Below, piece after piece: positions 23,715-33,693 of a DNA stretch of 64,000 bases. Source of the DNA: Lysobacteraceae bacterium (lineage in GTDB: Bacteria; Pseudomonadota; Gammaproteobacteria; Xanthomonadales; Xanthomonadaceae); contig JAMLIV010000010.1 of NCBI GenBank assembly GCA_023954075.1, positions 28,645 through 92,644 on the forward strand, read 5' to 3'. Within the stretch, counting starts at the first letter, position 1; each line of letters starts with the position of its first letter. The notes beneath the pieces were generated by a model. The model saw only the letters and a program-made list of their open reading frames with translations, did no database searches and was not told where the DNA came from. The position numbers and the translations under genes were made by a program.

Positions 23715-24863
23715 TCAGGGCGCAGCGCGCGGGGCGTCGGGCCGCGTTTTTTCGCGCCGGTGCCGCAGGAAGGGGCGCTCGGTCAGCGCATAGGACAGCG
23801 CCGAAACCGCCACGCTCGCGATCACCGCCAGCGCCGCCCAGCGCCAGCTCGCCGTGCTCGTTCCATTGGCTTTGGCGAGGCGCGACAGCCCGTCGAGCAC
23901 CGGGTAATGCCACAGGTAGAGGCTGTAGCTGATGGTGCCGATAAAGACCATCGGCCGGTTCGCCAGCAGCGCGCGCACCAGCATCGAGCGCGATATGGCC
24001 GCGGCACCGACGAGGGCGGCGAAGGCGCAGCCGAACAGGGTGAACTGGAAAAACAGCCAGGGTGCCAGCGCCCCATCGACCACATAGCCCGCGCGCGGAA
24101 GCAGCCACACCAGCACCAGGGTCACCGCGACTCCCGCCAGCAGCAGGCGGCGGTCGGAACCGCTGCGGCCGAGCATCAACGCGTGTGCCACCAGCATGCC
24201 CAGCGCGAACTGGTCGAGACGGCCGGGCAGCTCGATCACCCAGCGGTAGAGCGATACCCAGTCCATGCCCTGATGGAAGATCAGCCACCAGGTCAGGATG
24301 CGGAAGGCCACGCAGGCCAGCACGATCCACGGCAAGGCGCGCGGCAGTGCACGTCGCGTGACGAAGGCCAGCGCCACCAGGGGAGCCACAAGGTAGAAAT
24401 CCCACTCCACCGGCAGCGACCACCACACCGGATTGAGCGTGGGCACGCCGTCGACCAGGTTCGATGTCAGCGTGGCGCTGAGCAGGGCTTCACCGGCACC
24501 CATTGGAAAGCCGCCGGGGCCGAGTGCCGCGAGCAGCGCCAGCACGATCCACTGCGCCCAGAAGGCCGGAAAGACGCGCAGGAAGCGCCGCCGCCAGAAG
24601 GTGCCGATGGCCACCTTCGGCCCGCCCAGCCGCGCGGCCACCCACGGCCCGCCGATGAGATAGCCCGACAGCACGAAAAAGAGATCCACGCCCAGATAGC
24701 CGTGCGCGGCCAGCGGGGTGAAATCGAGCGGCCCGAGCGCCAGCGCCGGCGCGCCCGTGCGCTGCCAGAGATGGAACACCAGCACCCACAGCGCCGCCAC
24801 GCCGCGCAGCCCGGTGAGCGCGTCGGCATAGGGCGGCATTCGGGGCGAGGCGGCACGGTTCAT
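23715..24863 (-). CDS. Acyltransferase-3 family membrane protein (OafA/YrhL-like)
   Basis: A 382-residue multi-span membrane O-acyltransferase of the type that decorates surface glycans. The N-terminal signature is LTGLRGVAALWVLVFHLW (about 15-32), with the conserved Arg and His, then GYLGVDLFFVLSGYLIGG and RRRFLRVFPAFW, the family's R-R-x-R-x-x-P motif. About ten hydrophobic helices follow. ATG 24863 was chosen since it starts close to the first signature. The acceptor substrate cannot be deduced; no glycan operon surrounds it. It is convergent with hemF and divergent from the secreted esterase. Confidence 0.88.
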   Translation of the reverse strand: MNRAASPRMPPYADALTGLRGVAALWVLVFHLWQRTGAPALALGPLDFTPLAAHGYLGVDLFFVLSGYLIGGPWVAARLGGPKVAIGTFWRRRFLRVFPAFWAQWIVLALLAALGPGGFPMGAGEALLSATLTSNLVDGVPTLNPVWWSLPVEWDFYLVAPLVALAFVTRRALPRALPWIVLACVAFRILTWWLIFHQGMDWVSLYRWVIELPGRLDQFALGMLVAHALMLGRSGSDRRLLLAGVAVTLVLVWLLPRAGYVVDGALAPWLFFQFTLFGCAFAALVGAAAISRSMLVRALLANRPMVFIGTISYSLYLWHYPVLDGLSRLAKANGTSTASWRWAALAVIASVAVSALSYALTERPFLRHRREKTRPDAPRAAP

Positions 24864-24940
24864 CGGCGCGATGATACCGGTGGTCCGTGTGTTTCCCCGC
24901 ACCGCTTGCCTGCCGTGATTGCGTGCTGGAGAGTACGCGG

Positions 24941-25837
24941 ATGCTGAAGGCGCTCATCGTTCGCTTCATCGCAGCCGCATCGATGCTGGCCGCCGCCGCG
25001 CCCGCCGGCGCGCTTTCCACCGCCCGCCTGCCCGGTTGGGTCTGCGGACAGGGCGCGCCGCCGCTGTTCTTCGACGGATTCGAGAGCGGCGATGCGTTCC
25101 ACCGTGAACCCTCGTACGGCAGCGGTGGGGCCTATCCGGGCGCGCAGACGCGCAGCGTCGCGGTGTTCGGCCAGCCGCGCGACTACTACCTCTATGTGCC
25201 GACCGGCTATCCCTTCGCCGCCCCCGCGCCGCTGCTGCTGGTGCTGCACGGGGCCGGCGGCGCGGGCACCGCGCCCGCCGCTGCGCAGTGGCTGCGCGAT
25301 CAATGGTCGGCGCAGGCGCAGGCCGGCGGCTTCCTCGTCGCCGCGCCGGTGGCGTCCGGTTCGCAGGGCGGCTGGTCGCCATCGTTCGACTACCCGATGT
25401 TCCAGGCGATCCTCGATGACGTCGCGGCCCACTACAACATCGACGCCAGCCGCATTCACGGCTGGGGCTATTCGGCCGGCGGCCACGTGATGCACGACCT
25501 GGCGCTGCGCCAGCGCAGCGGCGTACCGGACATCCGCACCTTCGCCGGCTACGGCATCAGCGCGGGTGTGCTGCAGCAGTGGGCGTGCCAGCCTCCGGCC
25601 AACTGCCCGGCCCTGCTTGCGCAGGCCGCGCGAAAGATCCCGGTCGATCTGCGCGTGGGCACGCAGGACTACTACTACCCGGCCGTGCAGGCCGACCGCG
25701 ACGCCTTCCTCGCCGCCGGCTGGAGCGCGGGCGACACCCTGAACTATGGCGACTTCCCGGAAGGCCACCTCGTTTTCCCGTGGCATTTCCCGGACACCTG
25801 GCAGTTCCTCTGCCCCTTCCAGCGGCGGCTGGACTGA
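24941..25837 (+). CDS. Secreted alpha/beta-hydrolase esterase with LFFDGFE motif
   Basis: A 298-residue exported hydrolase resembling poly(3-hydroxybutyrate) depolymerase/feruloyl-esterase-like enzymes (COG3509). ATG 24941 has a GGAGAG ribosome site and a signal peptide of about 24 residues. The oxyanion region is LLLVLHGAGGAG, the nucleophile elbow is GYSAGG (HGWGYSAGGHVMHD), and the late GHLVFPWHFP may hold the catalytic histidine. Immediately after the leader, residues 42-48 read LFFDGFE, a motif found in three other exported proteins of this window near their C-termini. Its substrate is unknown. Confidence 0.75.
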   Translation: MLKALIVRFIAAASMLAAAAPAGALSTARLPGWVCGQGAPPLFFDGFESGDAFHREPSYGSGGAYPGAQTRSVAVFGQPRDYYLYVPTGYPFAAPAPLLLVLHGAGGAGTAPAAAQWLRDQWSAQAQAGGFLVAAPVASGSQGGWSPSFDYPMFQAILDDVAAHYNIDASRIHGWGYSAGGHVMHDLALRQRSGVPDIRTFAGYGISAGVLQQWACQPPANCPALLAQAARKIPVDLRVGTQDYYYPAVQADRDAFLAAGWSAGDTLNYGDFPEGHLVFPWHFPDTWQFLCPFQRRLD

Positions 25838-25845
25838 CCGCGCAC

Positions 25846-25885
25846 GGGAACCATCCCGCGCCGCGGCGCGCCTGACGCGGTTCCC
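25846..25885. terminator. Candidate bidirectional hairpin between convergent genes
   Basis: GGGAACC (25846-25852) pairs with GGTTCCC (25879-25885), enclosing the palindrome CGCGCCGCGGCGCG (25857-25870). It occupies the gap between the esterase stop and the UDG-like stop. There is no clear T-run. Confidence 0.4.
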
Positions 25886-26557
25886 TCAGCGCCGGTCGTT
25901 CATCAGCGCCAGCAGCCCGTCGCGGAACGCCGGTCCGCCGCCGTGCGCGGGGTGGCGGATCTTCGTCGCCTCGATGCCCAGCCCGGCGAGCGTGGCGTGG
26001 CCGATATTGCCCACGGCGGCGATGTGCGCGGGACCGAAGATGCCGATGAGCTGTTCGAGCTGGGGCAGGCCGTCGCGCCTGAGCTCGGCCGGCGTCGGCG
26101 TGCGGTTGGATTCATCCACGCCGGGCCGGTGCGGGTGCAGCGGCAGCGCCGGCCATACCAGCACCGGTTCGGGCAGCTCCTGGAAAACGCGCTGCACCAC
26201 GGTGGCGCTGGCCTCGCTGCGCAGGCGCTGGCCCTCGGCGATGAGCCGGTAGCCGGCCTCCACGCCGCCAAACAGGCCGAAGCGATCCTTCGGCCCCATC
26301 ATGTTGCTTTCGGCGCAGAAGTTGACCCCGGTGCGCCACGCGCCGCGGTAGCCCGGCGCCTCGCCCACCAGCAGCACCGTGGGCCGCCACGGCAGGAGCT
26401 GGCGCAGGAAGACCTGCAGATTGGAAAAGCGGATGCGCCCTTCCGGCGTGGCCGGATCGTAGAGCGCGTGCGCGTTGGCGCGGTCGTGAAAGCCCTGCAG
26501 CGTCTCGAACCAGGGTTCGAGCCTGCCCAGCATGCGGCGGGCCCAGGCGGTATCCAT
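25886..26557 (-). CDS. Uracil-DNA glycosylase superfamily protein
   Basis: A 223-residue protein with the UDG-superfamily fold. VLLVGEAPGYRGAWRTGVNF (residues about 73-92) matches the motif 1 region (GEAPG). A late AVGNIGHATLAGLG and IRHPAHGG match the motif 2 His loop. The family includes uracil glycosylases and proteins of unknown activity. Cysteines for a 4Fe-4S cluster, as in family 4/5 enzymes, are not evident. ATG 26557 is chosen because upstream the frame runs through the neighbouring acyltransferase region. It ends the leftward gene series beginning with the 2OG oxygenase. Confidence 0.7.
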   Translation of the reverse strand: MDTAWARRMLGRLEPWFETLQGFHDRANAHALYDPATPEGRIRFSNLQVFLRQLLPWRPTVLLVGEAPGYRGAWRTGVNFCAESNMMGPKDRFGLFGGVEAGYRLIAEGQRLRSEASATVVQRVFQELPEPVLVWPALPLHPHRPGVDESNRTPTPAELRRDGLPQLEQLIGIFGPAHIAAVGNIGHATLAGLGIEATKIRHPAHGGGPAFRDGLLALMNDRR

Positions 26558-26628
26558 CGCGAACCTCCGAAAGCCAAGAAGCCCACAGTGTCGCGCTGCG
26601 CGGCGCAGACCCCCAAATCCGCGAGCCG

Positions 26629-27225
26629 CTACACCGTGCCGCGGCGCTTGCCGATGAAGGGGCGGTACCACTCGCGCACCCGCGCCATGTCGGCATCGGC
26701 ATCCGGGCCGGGCGTCACCAGCGGGCCGAGGATCATGGTCTTTTCCGGGTAGTGGAAGGCGGCCAGCATCACCGGCACCTGCGCGCTGCGCGCGATGTGC
26801 CAGAAGCCGGACTTCCAGCGCTCCACCCGCCGGCGGGTGCCTTCGGGCGCAAGCAGGAACCAGGTCGAACCTTCGCCGCGAAGCCGGGCGGCCGCCTGCT
26901 CCACCGCGCCGTGCGCCTTGTCCCGATCCACCGGCACGCCGCCGATCCGCGACAGCAGCCAGCCCAGTGGGCCGCGGAAGGCTTCGGCCTTGGCCAGGAA
27001 GGTGATGCGCACCCCCATCGCCAGCATCCCGGCGATGCCCCATACCGCGTCCCAGGCCGAGGAGTGCGGCGCGACGATGATGACGAAGCGCGCAAGATCG
27101 GGGAACTCGCCCTCGATGCGCCATCCGCCCAGGCGCAGGATCGTGCGCCCGAAGGCGCGCGCCAGCGCGTTGCCCTGGCGCGGCGCGCTGGCGGGAAGCG
27201 CGGGCACCACCGGTCCGGCGCTCAT
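26629..27225 (-). CDS. 1-acylglycerol-3-phosphate O-acyltransferase-like protein (PlsC family)
   Basis: A 198-residue acyltransferase. The catalytic HxxxxD is H54-SSAW-D59, and the second conserved block is APEGTRRRVERWKSGFWHIA (about 130-150), matching the EGTR substrate-binding motif. The protein lacks long hydrophobic helices and so resembles the short cytoplasmic-face type of PlsC relatives. The ATG overlaps the arfB stop by 4 bases (ATGA), so it is translationally coupled. Substrate could be lysophosphatidate or another lipid alcohol. Confidence 0.82.
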   Translation of the reverse strand: MSAGPVVPALPASAPRQGNALARAFGRTILRLGGWRIEGEFPDLARFVIIVAPHSSAWDAVWGIAGMLAMGVRITFLAKAEAFRGPLGWLLSRIGGVPVDRDKAHGAVEQAAARLRGEGSTWFLLAPEGTRRRVERWKSGFWHIARSAQVPVMLAAFHYPEKTMILGPLVTPGPDADADMARVREWYRPFIGKRRGTV

Positions 27226-27647
27226 CCTTCGGGATTCCAGCGCGCGCTGCGCCCGCGCTTGATGTCGCCGCGCCCCTTCTTGGCCTCGATGCGCCGTTCC
27301 TTGGAAGCGCGCGTGGGTTTGGTCGCAATGCGCGGCCTGGGCGGCACGCGCGCCGCGTCGATCAGCGCGGCAAGCCGGGCGCGCGCGTCCTCGCGGTTGC
27401 GGTCCTGGCTGCGGAAGCGCTGCGCATTGATCACGATCACGCCGTCGGCACCGATGCGCCGGTCGCGGCGGGCGAGGAGGCGCTCGCGCACGGCCTCGGG
27501 CAGCGAGGGCGAGGCACCGGCGTCGAAGCGCAGCTCCACCGCGGTGGACACCTTGTTCACGTTCTGCCCGCCCGGGCCGGAAGCGCGCACGAAGCGCTCG
27601 ATCAGCTCCTCTTCGGGAATGGACAGACCGGGCGCGATCGTCAGCAT
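27222..27647 (-). CDS. arfB: Alternative ribosome-rescue factor ArfB (YaeJ)
   Basis: Codon-independent peptidyl-tRNA hydrolase that frees ribosomes stalled without a stop codon. The 141 residues show the RF-1-type domain with the catalytic GGQ at 26-28 (RASGPGGQNVNKVSTAVELR). The basic tail expected to sit in the empty mRNA channel is present (RATKPT/RASKERRIEAKKGRGDIKRG). The length matches E. coli YaeJ (about 140). It starts 10 bases after the upstream hydrolase gene's stop. Confidence 0.94.
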   Translation of the reverse strand: MLTIAPGLSIPEEELIERFVRASGPGGQNVNKVSTAVELRFDAGASPSLPEAVRERLLARRDRRIGADGVIVINAQRFRSQDRNREDARARLAALIDAARVPPRPRIATKPTRASKERRIEAKKGRGDIKRGRSARWNPEG

Positions 27648-27657
27648 CGGCCGGCGG

Positions 27658-28545
27658 TCAGAGCGGGTGGCGCTCGAGGAAATCGCGCACGCGCGGCACG
27701 ATGACCGCGGCCTTGTCTTCCAGCACGTAGTGGCCGGCGTCGTCGAAAATCAGGCTTTCCGCATTCGGCAAACGCTGCTCGAAGCCGCGCAGGAAGTGCG
27801 CGTCGAAGACGAAATCGCACAGCCCCCAGACCAGCAGCGCCGGACGGTCGGCGAACTCGCCGAGGCGACGCCCGGACTCCTCGACGATGCGCCAGGCACG
27901 ATCTTCCGGGCCGAGCGGGATGTCCTGCACGAAGCGCAGGGTGGCGATGCGGTGCGCCCAGGAGTCGTAGGGCGCAACGTAGGCCGCGCGCACTTCCGAG
28001 GGCATGCGCTGCTCCACACCCACGAACGAGGCGGCGCTGGAAAACGCGTTGAGGCCGCGGATCGCCAGCGCGCCCAGGCGCGAATCGCGCCCCAGCCGGA
28101 GCTGCCAGGGCATCGGCTTTTCCGCCGGCAGGGGAAAGGCCGCGGTGTTGAGGATCACCATGCGCGCGACGCGATCCGCATCGCGCAAGGCCCAGCCGAA
28201 GCCGATCATGCCGCCCCAGTCGTGCACCGCCAGCGTCACCTTGCCGGTGATGCCGAGGTGTTCGAGCAGGCTGGCCACGTCGTCGATGCGCGACTGGAGC
28301 GTGTAGGCGTAGGCCGCGTCATCCGGCTTGTCCGACAGCCCCATGCCGACGTGGTCGGGCACGATGCAGCGCCAGCGGTCGGACAGCGCGCCCACCAGCT
28401 TGCGCCAGTAGTAGCTCCACGACGGGTTGCCGTGCAGCATCAGCACCACCTCGCCATCGCGCGGGCCTTCGTCGAGATAGCTCATCGCGATGCCGGGGCG
28501 CAGCTCGAAACGCTTTGGCGTGAACGGATAGTCGGGGTAGTGCAT
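27658..28545 (-). CDS. OleB-like / haloalkane dehalogenase-like alpha/beta hydrolase
   Basis: A 295-residue alpha/beta hydrolase. The oxyanion motif HGNPSWSYYWRKLV, the nucleophile elbow VHDWGGMIGFGWALR with Asp as nucleophile, and the final catalytic His in DDAGHYVLED are those of the haloalkane dehalogenase group. The opening (YPFTPKRFELRPGIAMSYLD) and the block TNTAAFPL-like NTAAFPLPAEKPMPWQLRLG recall OleB, the beta-lactone decarboxylase of long-chain olefin synthesis known in Xanthomonas. No oleA, oleC or oleD is in the window, so the role is unproven. ATG 28545 gives the normal length. Confidence 0.65.
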   Translation of the reverse strand: MHYPDYPFTPKRFELRPGIAMSYLDEGPRDGEVVLMLHGNPSWSYYWRKLVGALSDRWRCIVPDHVGMGLSDKPDDAAYAYTLQSRIDDVASLLEHLGITGKVTLAVHDWGGMIGFGWALRDADRVARMVILNTAAFPLPAEKPMPWQLRLGRDSRLGALAIRGLNAFSSAASFVGVEQRMPSEVRAAYVAPYDSWAHRIATLRFVQDIPLGPEDRAWRIVEESGRRLGEFADRPALLVWGLCDFVFDAHFLRGFEQRLPNAESLIFDDAGHYVLEDKAAVIVPRVRDFLERHPL

Positions 28546-28637
28546 GGGGATCGGGTCGCGTCGACAGGCCGGACACTCTAGGTGCGCCGGGCGCTGGCGA
28601 CAACCGGAGGCGCGGCCCGGGCTCCACCGCGCCGCCT

Positions 28638-29576
28638 TCAGATCAGCTTGATCTCGCGCAACCGCTCTTCCAGGTAGCCCTGCGCCGTGATCGGCTCGGG
28701 ATAGCGACTGGGGCTGTCGGCGCTGATGCAGGAAGGCAGCACGTCGATCAGGAAGTCCGGATTGGGGTGCAGGAAGAAGGGCACCGAATAGCGCGGCGCG
28801 CGCGCCGACGCGCCCGGCGGATTGACCACGCGGTGGGTGGTGGACGGATAGACGTGGTTGGTGAGCCGCTGCAGCATGTCGCCGATATTGACCACGATCG
28901 TGTCGGCATCCGCGGTGAACGGCACCCATTCGCCCTTGCGGGAAAGCACCTGCAGCCCTTCCGCGCTGGCCCCGACCAGCAGCGTGATCAGGTTGATGTC
29001 CTCGTGCGCGCCGGCGCGCACGTTGGGAATGTCGTCGGCGGTGATCGGCGGGTAGTGGATCGGCCGCAGGATCGAGTTTCCCACATCGGTCTTGTCGGCG
29101 AACCAGTCGTGCGGCAGGCCGATGTGCAGGGCCAGCGCCGACAGCACGCGCGATCCGAGATCATCGAGCGCGCGGTAGAGCGCCAGTGCGTGCTCCTTGA
29201 ATCCCGGCACTTCGGCCGGCCAGAGGTTGTCGGCCATCACCGCGCGGTAGCGGCTGTCGGCCGCCAGCTCGCGGCCGACGTGCCAGAACTCCTTGAGGTC
29301 GTAGTGGCTGGAGCCCTTGGCCGTTTCCACGCCGAAGGGCGTGTAGCCGCGCGCGCCGCCGCCGCCGGGGACGTGGTAGCTGCGCTTGACCGCATCGGGC
29401 AGCGCGAAGAAGGCGCGAAAGGCCGCGTAGGCCGAATCGATCAGCGCCTGCGGGATGCCGTGATGGCGGATGCCGGCAAAACCCCACTCGCGATAGGCTG
29501 CGCCCAGTTCGGCGACGAAGGCGTCGCGTTCGGTGTCGAACCGGCGGATGTCGAGGGTGGGAATGCGGGTCGTCAT
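28638..29576 (-). CDS. Isopenicillin-N-synthase-like Fe(II)/2-oxoglutarate-dependent oxygenase
   Basis: A 312-residue non-haem iron oxygenase. The N-terminal DIOX_N part (TRIPTLDIRRFDTERDAFVA and FYAGIRHHGIP-like GFAGIRHHGIP) is followed by the catalytic barrel. The iron ligands are seen as HxD in AGAHEDINLITLL and the distal His in THRVVNP; the 2-oxoglutarate-binding RxS is in RYSVPFFLHP. Such enzymes act on many substrates; the one here is unknown. ATG 29576 was taken because the frame upstream is not conserved. It leads the leftward run with the OleB-like gene 92 bases later. Confidence 0.85.
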   Translation of the reverse strand: MTTRIPTLDIRRFDTERDAFVAELGAAYREWGFAGIRHHGIPQALIDSAYAAFRAFFALPDAVKRSYHVPGGGGARGYTPFGVETAKGSSHYDLKEFWHVGRELAADSRYRAVMADNLWPAEVPGFKEHALALYRALDDLGSRVLSALALHIGLPHDWFADKTDVGNSILRPIHYPPITADDIPNVRAGAHEDINLITLLVGASAEGLQVLSRKGEWVPFTADADTIVVNIGDMLQRLTNHVYPSTTHRVVNPPGASARAPRYSVPFFLHPNPDFLIDVLPSCISADSPSRYPEPITAQGYLEERLREIKLI

Positions 29577-29687
29577 GGCGCAAGCCTGGGCGGTGGTGGA
29601 AAGGCGGCAAGCATAGACCGTTTCGGCATCATCGGGCCGACGCGGCGACCGGGCTGCGGGCCCGGTCATGCCGGGCCACGACGGTTC

Positions 29688-31031
29688 TCAGGCGGCTGCC
29701 GCCACGGCCGCGGCGAGGGCATCGAGGACCTCGTCCATCAGCGCGACGTCATCGGCTTCGACCGTCACGCGGATGACGGGCTCGGTGCCGGACGGGCGCA
29801 GGAAAGCGCGCCCGCGTCCGGCCACGGCGCGCTGGGCGATCTCCAGCGCGGCGCGCACGCCGTCCGAATCGACGATCCGGCGTGCGTCACCGGCCAGTCG
29901 CAGATTGACGGTGCGCTGCGGCAGCGGCCGGTAGTCGGCCAGCGCTTCCTCCAGCGACAGCCCGCGCCGCGCCAGCACTTCGAGCACCTGCAGGGCGCTG
30001 ACGATGGCATCGCCGGTGCTGGCGCGGTCCAGGCAGAGGATGTGGCCGGAGGCTTCGCCGCCCAGCACGCCGCCCTGCTCGACCAGCGCGCGGTGCACGT
30101 GGCGGTCGCCCACCCGGGTGCGCACGAAACCGATGCCGCGCGCGGCCAGGGCCTGCTCCAGCGCGTAGTTCGTCATCAGGGTGCCGGCCACCGGTCCGCG
30201 CAGGCGTCCGCTCCGCTGCCAGTCGCAGGCCAGCACGTGGATCAGCGCGTCGCCGTCCACCACCCGGCCGGCGCTGTCGGTGAAGGTCACCCGGTCGCCG
30301 TCGCCGTCGAAGGCGATGCCGAGCGTGGCCCCGGTGTCGCGCACCCGCGCGGCCAGCGCCTCGGGATGGGTGGAGCCGACGCCGCGGTTGATGTTGAGCC
30401 CGTCGGGTGCGGTGCCGATGGCGTCCACGCGCGCGCCCAGCTCCTCGAACACGCGCGGGCCGACCTGGTAGTTGGCCCCGTGCGCGCAGTCCAGCGCCAG
30501 GTGCCAGCCTTCCAGGGTGAAGTCCAGCGGCACCGTGGACTTGCAGAACTCGGCATAGCGCGTGGCGGCATCGCTGATCCGCAGCGCCTTGCCGAGGGTT
30601 TCGGAGGGCACGGTGGAAAACGGCGCGTCCAGCTCCGCCTCGATCGCAAGCTCGGTGGCGTCGTCGAGCTTCTCGCCGCGCTCGGAAAAGAACTTGATCC
30701 CGTTGTCGTGGTGCGGGTTGTGCGAGGCGCTGATGACGATGCCGGCGTCGGCGCGCAGCGAGTGGGTGAGGTAGGCCACGCCGGGCGTCGGCATCGGCCC
30801 GAGCAGCCGCACGTCGGCGCCGGCCGCCACCAGGCCCGCCTGCAGCGCCGATTCGAACATGTAGCCGGAAATCCGCGTGTCCTTGCCGATCACCACCACC
30901 GGCCGGCGCCCGTCGCGCGACAGGGCGCGGCCGGCGGCCCATCCGAGCTTGAGCACGAAATCGGCCGAAATGGCACCCTCACCGACGCGACCGCGAATGC
31001 CGTCGGTGCCGAAATGGCGGCGCTCTCCCAT
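29688..31031 (-). CDS. glmM: Phosphoglucosamine mutase GlmM
   Basis: Interconverts glucosamine-6-phosphate and glucosamine-1-phosphate for UDP-GlcNAc synthesis. The 447-residue enzyme has the opening [11 protein letters not shown], the phospho-serine loop [12 protein letters not shown] with Ser103, the metal loop DGDGDRV, the sugar-binding GEASGH and the phosphate-binding [11 protein letters not shown]. It starts 11 bases after accD, so accD-glmM form a leftward pair; accD is more often near folC or trpA in relatives, a genome-level difference. Confidence 0.97.
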   Translation of the reverse strand: MGERRHFGTDGIRGRVGEGAISADFVLKLGWAAGRALSRDGRRPVVVIGKDTRISGYMFESALQAGLVAAGADVRLLGPMPTPGVAYLTHSLRADAGIVISASHNPHHDNGIKFFSERGEKLDDATELAIEAELDAPFSTVPSETLGKALRISDAATRYAEFCKSTVPLDFTLEGWHLALDCAHGANYQVGPRVFEELGARVDAIGTAPDGLNINRGVGSTHPEALAARVRDTGATLGIAFDGDGDRVTFTDSAGRVVDGDALIHVLACDWQRSGRLRGPVAGTLMTNYALEQALAARGIGFVRTRVGDRHVHRALVEQGGVLGGEASGHILCLDRASTGDAIVSALQVLEVLARRGLSLEEALADYRPLPQRTVNLRLAGDARRIVDSDGVRAALEIAQRAVAGRGRAFLRPSGTEPVIRVTVEADDVALMDEVLDALAAAVAAAA

Positions 31032-31042
31032 CGCGGCGCGCC

Positions 31043-31930
31043 TCAGGACGCCGCTGCGGGTGTCGGCGGGGGTGCCGGCTGGCGCATCAACAGCGCCAGC
31101 AGCGAAGCCAGGGTGTCGCGCGACTCGCGCCGGTCGACAATGGCGTCGATGGCACCGTGTTCGAGCAGGAATTCGCTGCGCTGGAAGCCCTGCGGCAGGG
31201 TTTCGCGCACGGTCTGTTCGATCACGCGCGGGCCGGCGAAGCCAATCAGGGCGCGCGGTTCGGCCAGGTTGAGGTCGCCCAGCATGCCGAGGCTGGCCGA
31301 AACGCCGCCCGTGGTCGGATGGGTCAGGAACGAGACATAGGGCAGGCCCGCTTCGCGCAGGCGCGCCAGCGCGGCGGAGGTCTTGGCCATCTGCATCAGC
31401 GAGAACAGGCCCTCCTGCATGCGCGCACCGCCCGTGGCGGAAAAGCACACCAGCGGGCTGCGGTGCGCGAGCGCGTGTTCGGCCGCGCGGGTGAACTTCT
31501 CCCCCACCACCGAGCCCATCGATCCGCCCATGTAGCGGAATTCGAAGGCACAGGCCACGAGCGGTCGGCCCTTGAGCTGGCCATGCATGGACACCAGCGC
31601 GTCGCGCTCGCCGCTTTGCTTCTGCGCCGCGCGGATGCGGTCCACATAGCGCTTGGAGTCGCGGAAGCGCAGCACGTCCACCGGTTCCAGCCCGGCGTCC
31701 AGCTCCTGCGCGGTATCCGGGTCGAACAGGGCCTCGAGCCGGTCGCGCGCGGTGATCGCCATGTGGTGGCCGCACTTGGGACAGACGTACAGGTTGCGCT
31801 CCAGCTCCGGCTTGTAGAGCACGGCGGCGCAGCTGTCGCACTTCTCCCACAGCCCTTCCGGCACCGAGCCGGTCTTCTTCGTGCCTTCGGTGCGGATGCG
31901 CGCGGGCATCAGTTTCTGGAGCCAACTCAT
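31043..31930 (-). CDS. accD: Acetyl-CoA carboxylase carboxyltransferase subunit beta AccD
   Basis: Beta subunit of the carboxyltransferase that makes malonyl-CoA for fatty acid synthesis. The 295 residues begin with a zinc ribbon, C31/C34/C50/C53 ([13 protein letters not shown] and YVCPKCGHH), followed by the crotonase-fold domain with [23 protein letters not shown] and [11 protein letters not shown]. Length is close to E. coli AccD (304). The start MSWLQKLMP is conserved. It is divergent from the beta-helix gene at 32131, with 200 bases between. Confidence 0.97.
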   Translation of the reverse strand: MSWLQKLMPARIRTEGTKKTGSVPEGLWEKCDSCAAVLYKPELERNLYVCPKCGHHMAITARDRLEALFDPDTAQELDAGLEPVDVLRFRDSKRYVDRIRAAQKQSGERDALVSMHGQLKGRPLVACAFEFRYMGGSMGSVVGEKFTRAAEHALAHRSPLVCFSATGGARMQEGLFSLMQMAKTSAALARLREAGLPYVSFLTHPTTGGVSASLGMLGDLNLAEPRALIGFAGPRVIEQTVRETLPQGFQRSEFLLEHGAIDAIVDRRESRDTLASLLALLMRQPAPPPTPAAAS

Positions 31931-32130
31931 CGGTCGGTGTCGTCGCGAACAAAGTGGCTAGTGTAGTGCCAGCCCGACGCCGGGCGCATGATGCGCTGCG
32001 GCTGCGGTGAATTGCCGAACCAGGCACCCGCGCGCCGTGGCCTCCATCGGCGCGTTTTCGCGTGGTTGCGATATCGGGCGCGGCGCGGAACGCCGGCTGT
32101 CCGTCCGACCCTTTCACGGAACGCTTGCCG

Positions 32131-33693
32131 ATGACCCTCCGCCGCCTGTTCGCACTGGCCCTGATCATCGCCTCTCCCTGCGGGGCGGCGCGGATTCCCG
32201 ACTGCACCCACACCGGCGCGGGCACGCTCTTCGAGGTCGGTCCGGGACAGGCTTACGCCAGCATCGGCGCGGTGCCGTGGGAGGCGCTCAACGCCGGCGA
32301 CACCGTGCGCATCCACTGGCGCGCGACGCCCTACCGCGAAAAGATCCTGCTGCGTCGCCAGGGCACGGCCTCCCAGCCCATCACGGTGTGCGGCGTGCGC
32401 GGGCCGGGCGGCGAGCGGCCGGTGCTCGATGGCGAAAACGCCACCACGCGCGCGACGATGGGCTACCGCGTCGTGGCCACCGAGCCGCGCGGCCTGATCC
32501 ACGTAAGCTGGGGCGCGGGCGATGCCTGGGGCTTCAAGCCGCGTCACCTGCGCATCCAGGGCCTGCACCTCCGCCACGCCTTCCACGAATATGCGTTCAG
32601 CGCCAGCGACGGCAGCACCCAGACCTACTCGGCCAACGCCGCCGGCATCTTCGTCGAGCGCGGCGAGCACGTCGTGGTGAGCGACGTGGTGCTGGAAGGC
32701 AACGGCAACGGATTTTTCGTCGCCTCGGGAGATTCGGAGGAAATGCTCTCGCGCGACGTCCGCATCGAGTTCTCCGAGCTTTACGGCAACGGCACCGTCA
32801 GCGTGACCAACGACCGCCACCACAACCTCTACACCGAGGCGGTGGGCATGACGATCCAGTTCAACCGCTTCGGCCCGCTGCGCGCCGGCTCGTCCGGCGG
32901 CAACCTCAAGGACCGCTCCACCGGCACCGTGGTGCGCTACAACCTCATCGACGGCGGCGCGCGCAGCATCGATCTGGTGGAAGCGCAGGAAAGCTGGCCG
33001 ATGGTGCAGGCGCTGCCCGAATACCGGCGCAGCTTCGTCTACGGCAACCTCATCGTCAGCGACCCGGAAGGACCGGGCAATCTGGTGCACTACGGCGGCG
33101 ACAGCGGCTGCTACGTCAACGGCCAGGCCGATCCCGCCCTCGCCTGCTACCGCAAGGGCACGCTGCATTTTTTCCACAACACCGTTGTCGTGCGCGCCGA
33201 CCAGTCCACGCGCTGGCGCAGCATCCTGTTCGACGTTTCCACCAACGACGAACGCGTGGACGCGCGCAACAACCTGGTGTTCCTGCGCGCCTGGACGCCG
33301 GGCGCGGTGCCGACGAACCTGTCCTGGATGCACCAGTACGGGCTGCTCGACCTGGGCACGAACTGGGCCTCGCCCACGCTGACCCCGTGGCGCGACAACA
33401 CCACGCCACAGGGCGCGATTTCCGGCCTCGGGAGCGTGCTGACCAACGCCGCCAACGCGCCGGGCTTCGTCGACGAGGCGGGCACGGACTTCAGACTCGC
33501 GTTCAGCAGCGATGCGGTGGACGCAGGCATGGCCCTGCATCCCGAGGTGATCGCGCAGGCGCACACCGTGAATGCGCAGTACCTGGCCCACGCCGCCGGC
33601 CAGCCGCGGCCCGACGACGGCGCGCCGGATCCGGGCGCGTTCGAGTACGACGGCGGCCTGTTCGCCGATGGCTTCGAGGTGTTTTCGCCGTGA
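32131..33693 (+). CDS. Secreted right-handed beta-helix protein with C-terminal LFADGFE motif
   Basis: A 520-residue exported protein of unknown function. The leader (about 1-19, [20 protein letters not shown]) is Sec-type. The body consists of beta-helix-like repeats with strings such as [47 protein letters not shown] and [11 protein letters not shown], resembling pectate-lyase-like repeat proteins. It ends [19 protein letters not shown], placing LFADGFE (DNA 33658-33678) 4 residues from the C-terminus. No catalytic motif is recognised. The stop overlaps the GTG start of the next beta-helix gene (GTGA). Confidence 0.8.
   Translation: MTLRRLFALALIIASPCGAARIPDCTHTGAGTLFEVGPGQAYASIGAVPWEALNAGDTVRIHWRATPYREKILLRRQGTASQPITVCGVRGPGGERPVLDGENATTRATMGYRVVATEPRGLIHVSWGAGDAWGFKPRHLRIQGLHLRHAFHEYAFSASDGSTQTYSANAAGIFVERGEHVVVSDVVLEGNGNGFFVASGDSEEMLSRDVRIEFSELYGNGTVSVTNDRHHNLYTEAVGMTIQFNRFGPLRAGSSGGNLKDRSTGTVVRYNLIDGGARSIDLVEAQESWPMVQALPEYRRSFVYGNLIVSDPEGPGNLVHYGGDSGCYVNGQADPALACYRKGTLHFFHNTVVVRADQSTRWRSILFDVSTNDERVDARNNLVFLRAWTPGAVPTNLSWMHQYGLLDLGTNWASPTLTPWRDNTTPQGAISGLGSVLTNAANAPGFVDEAGTDFRLAFSSDAVDAGMALHPEVIAQAHTVNAQYLAHAAGQPRPDDGAPDPGAFEYDGGLFADGFEVFSP

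Noticed and set aside
27658..29576. Olefin (ole) biosynthesis cluster
   Set aside because: Only an OleB-like hydrolase is seen; the neighbour is a 2-oxoglutarate oxygenase and no thiolase or ligase is present.
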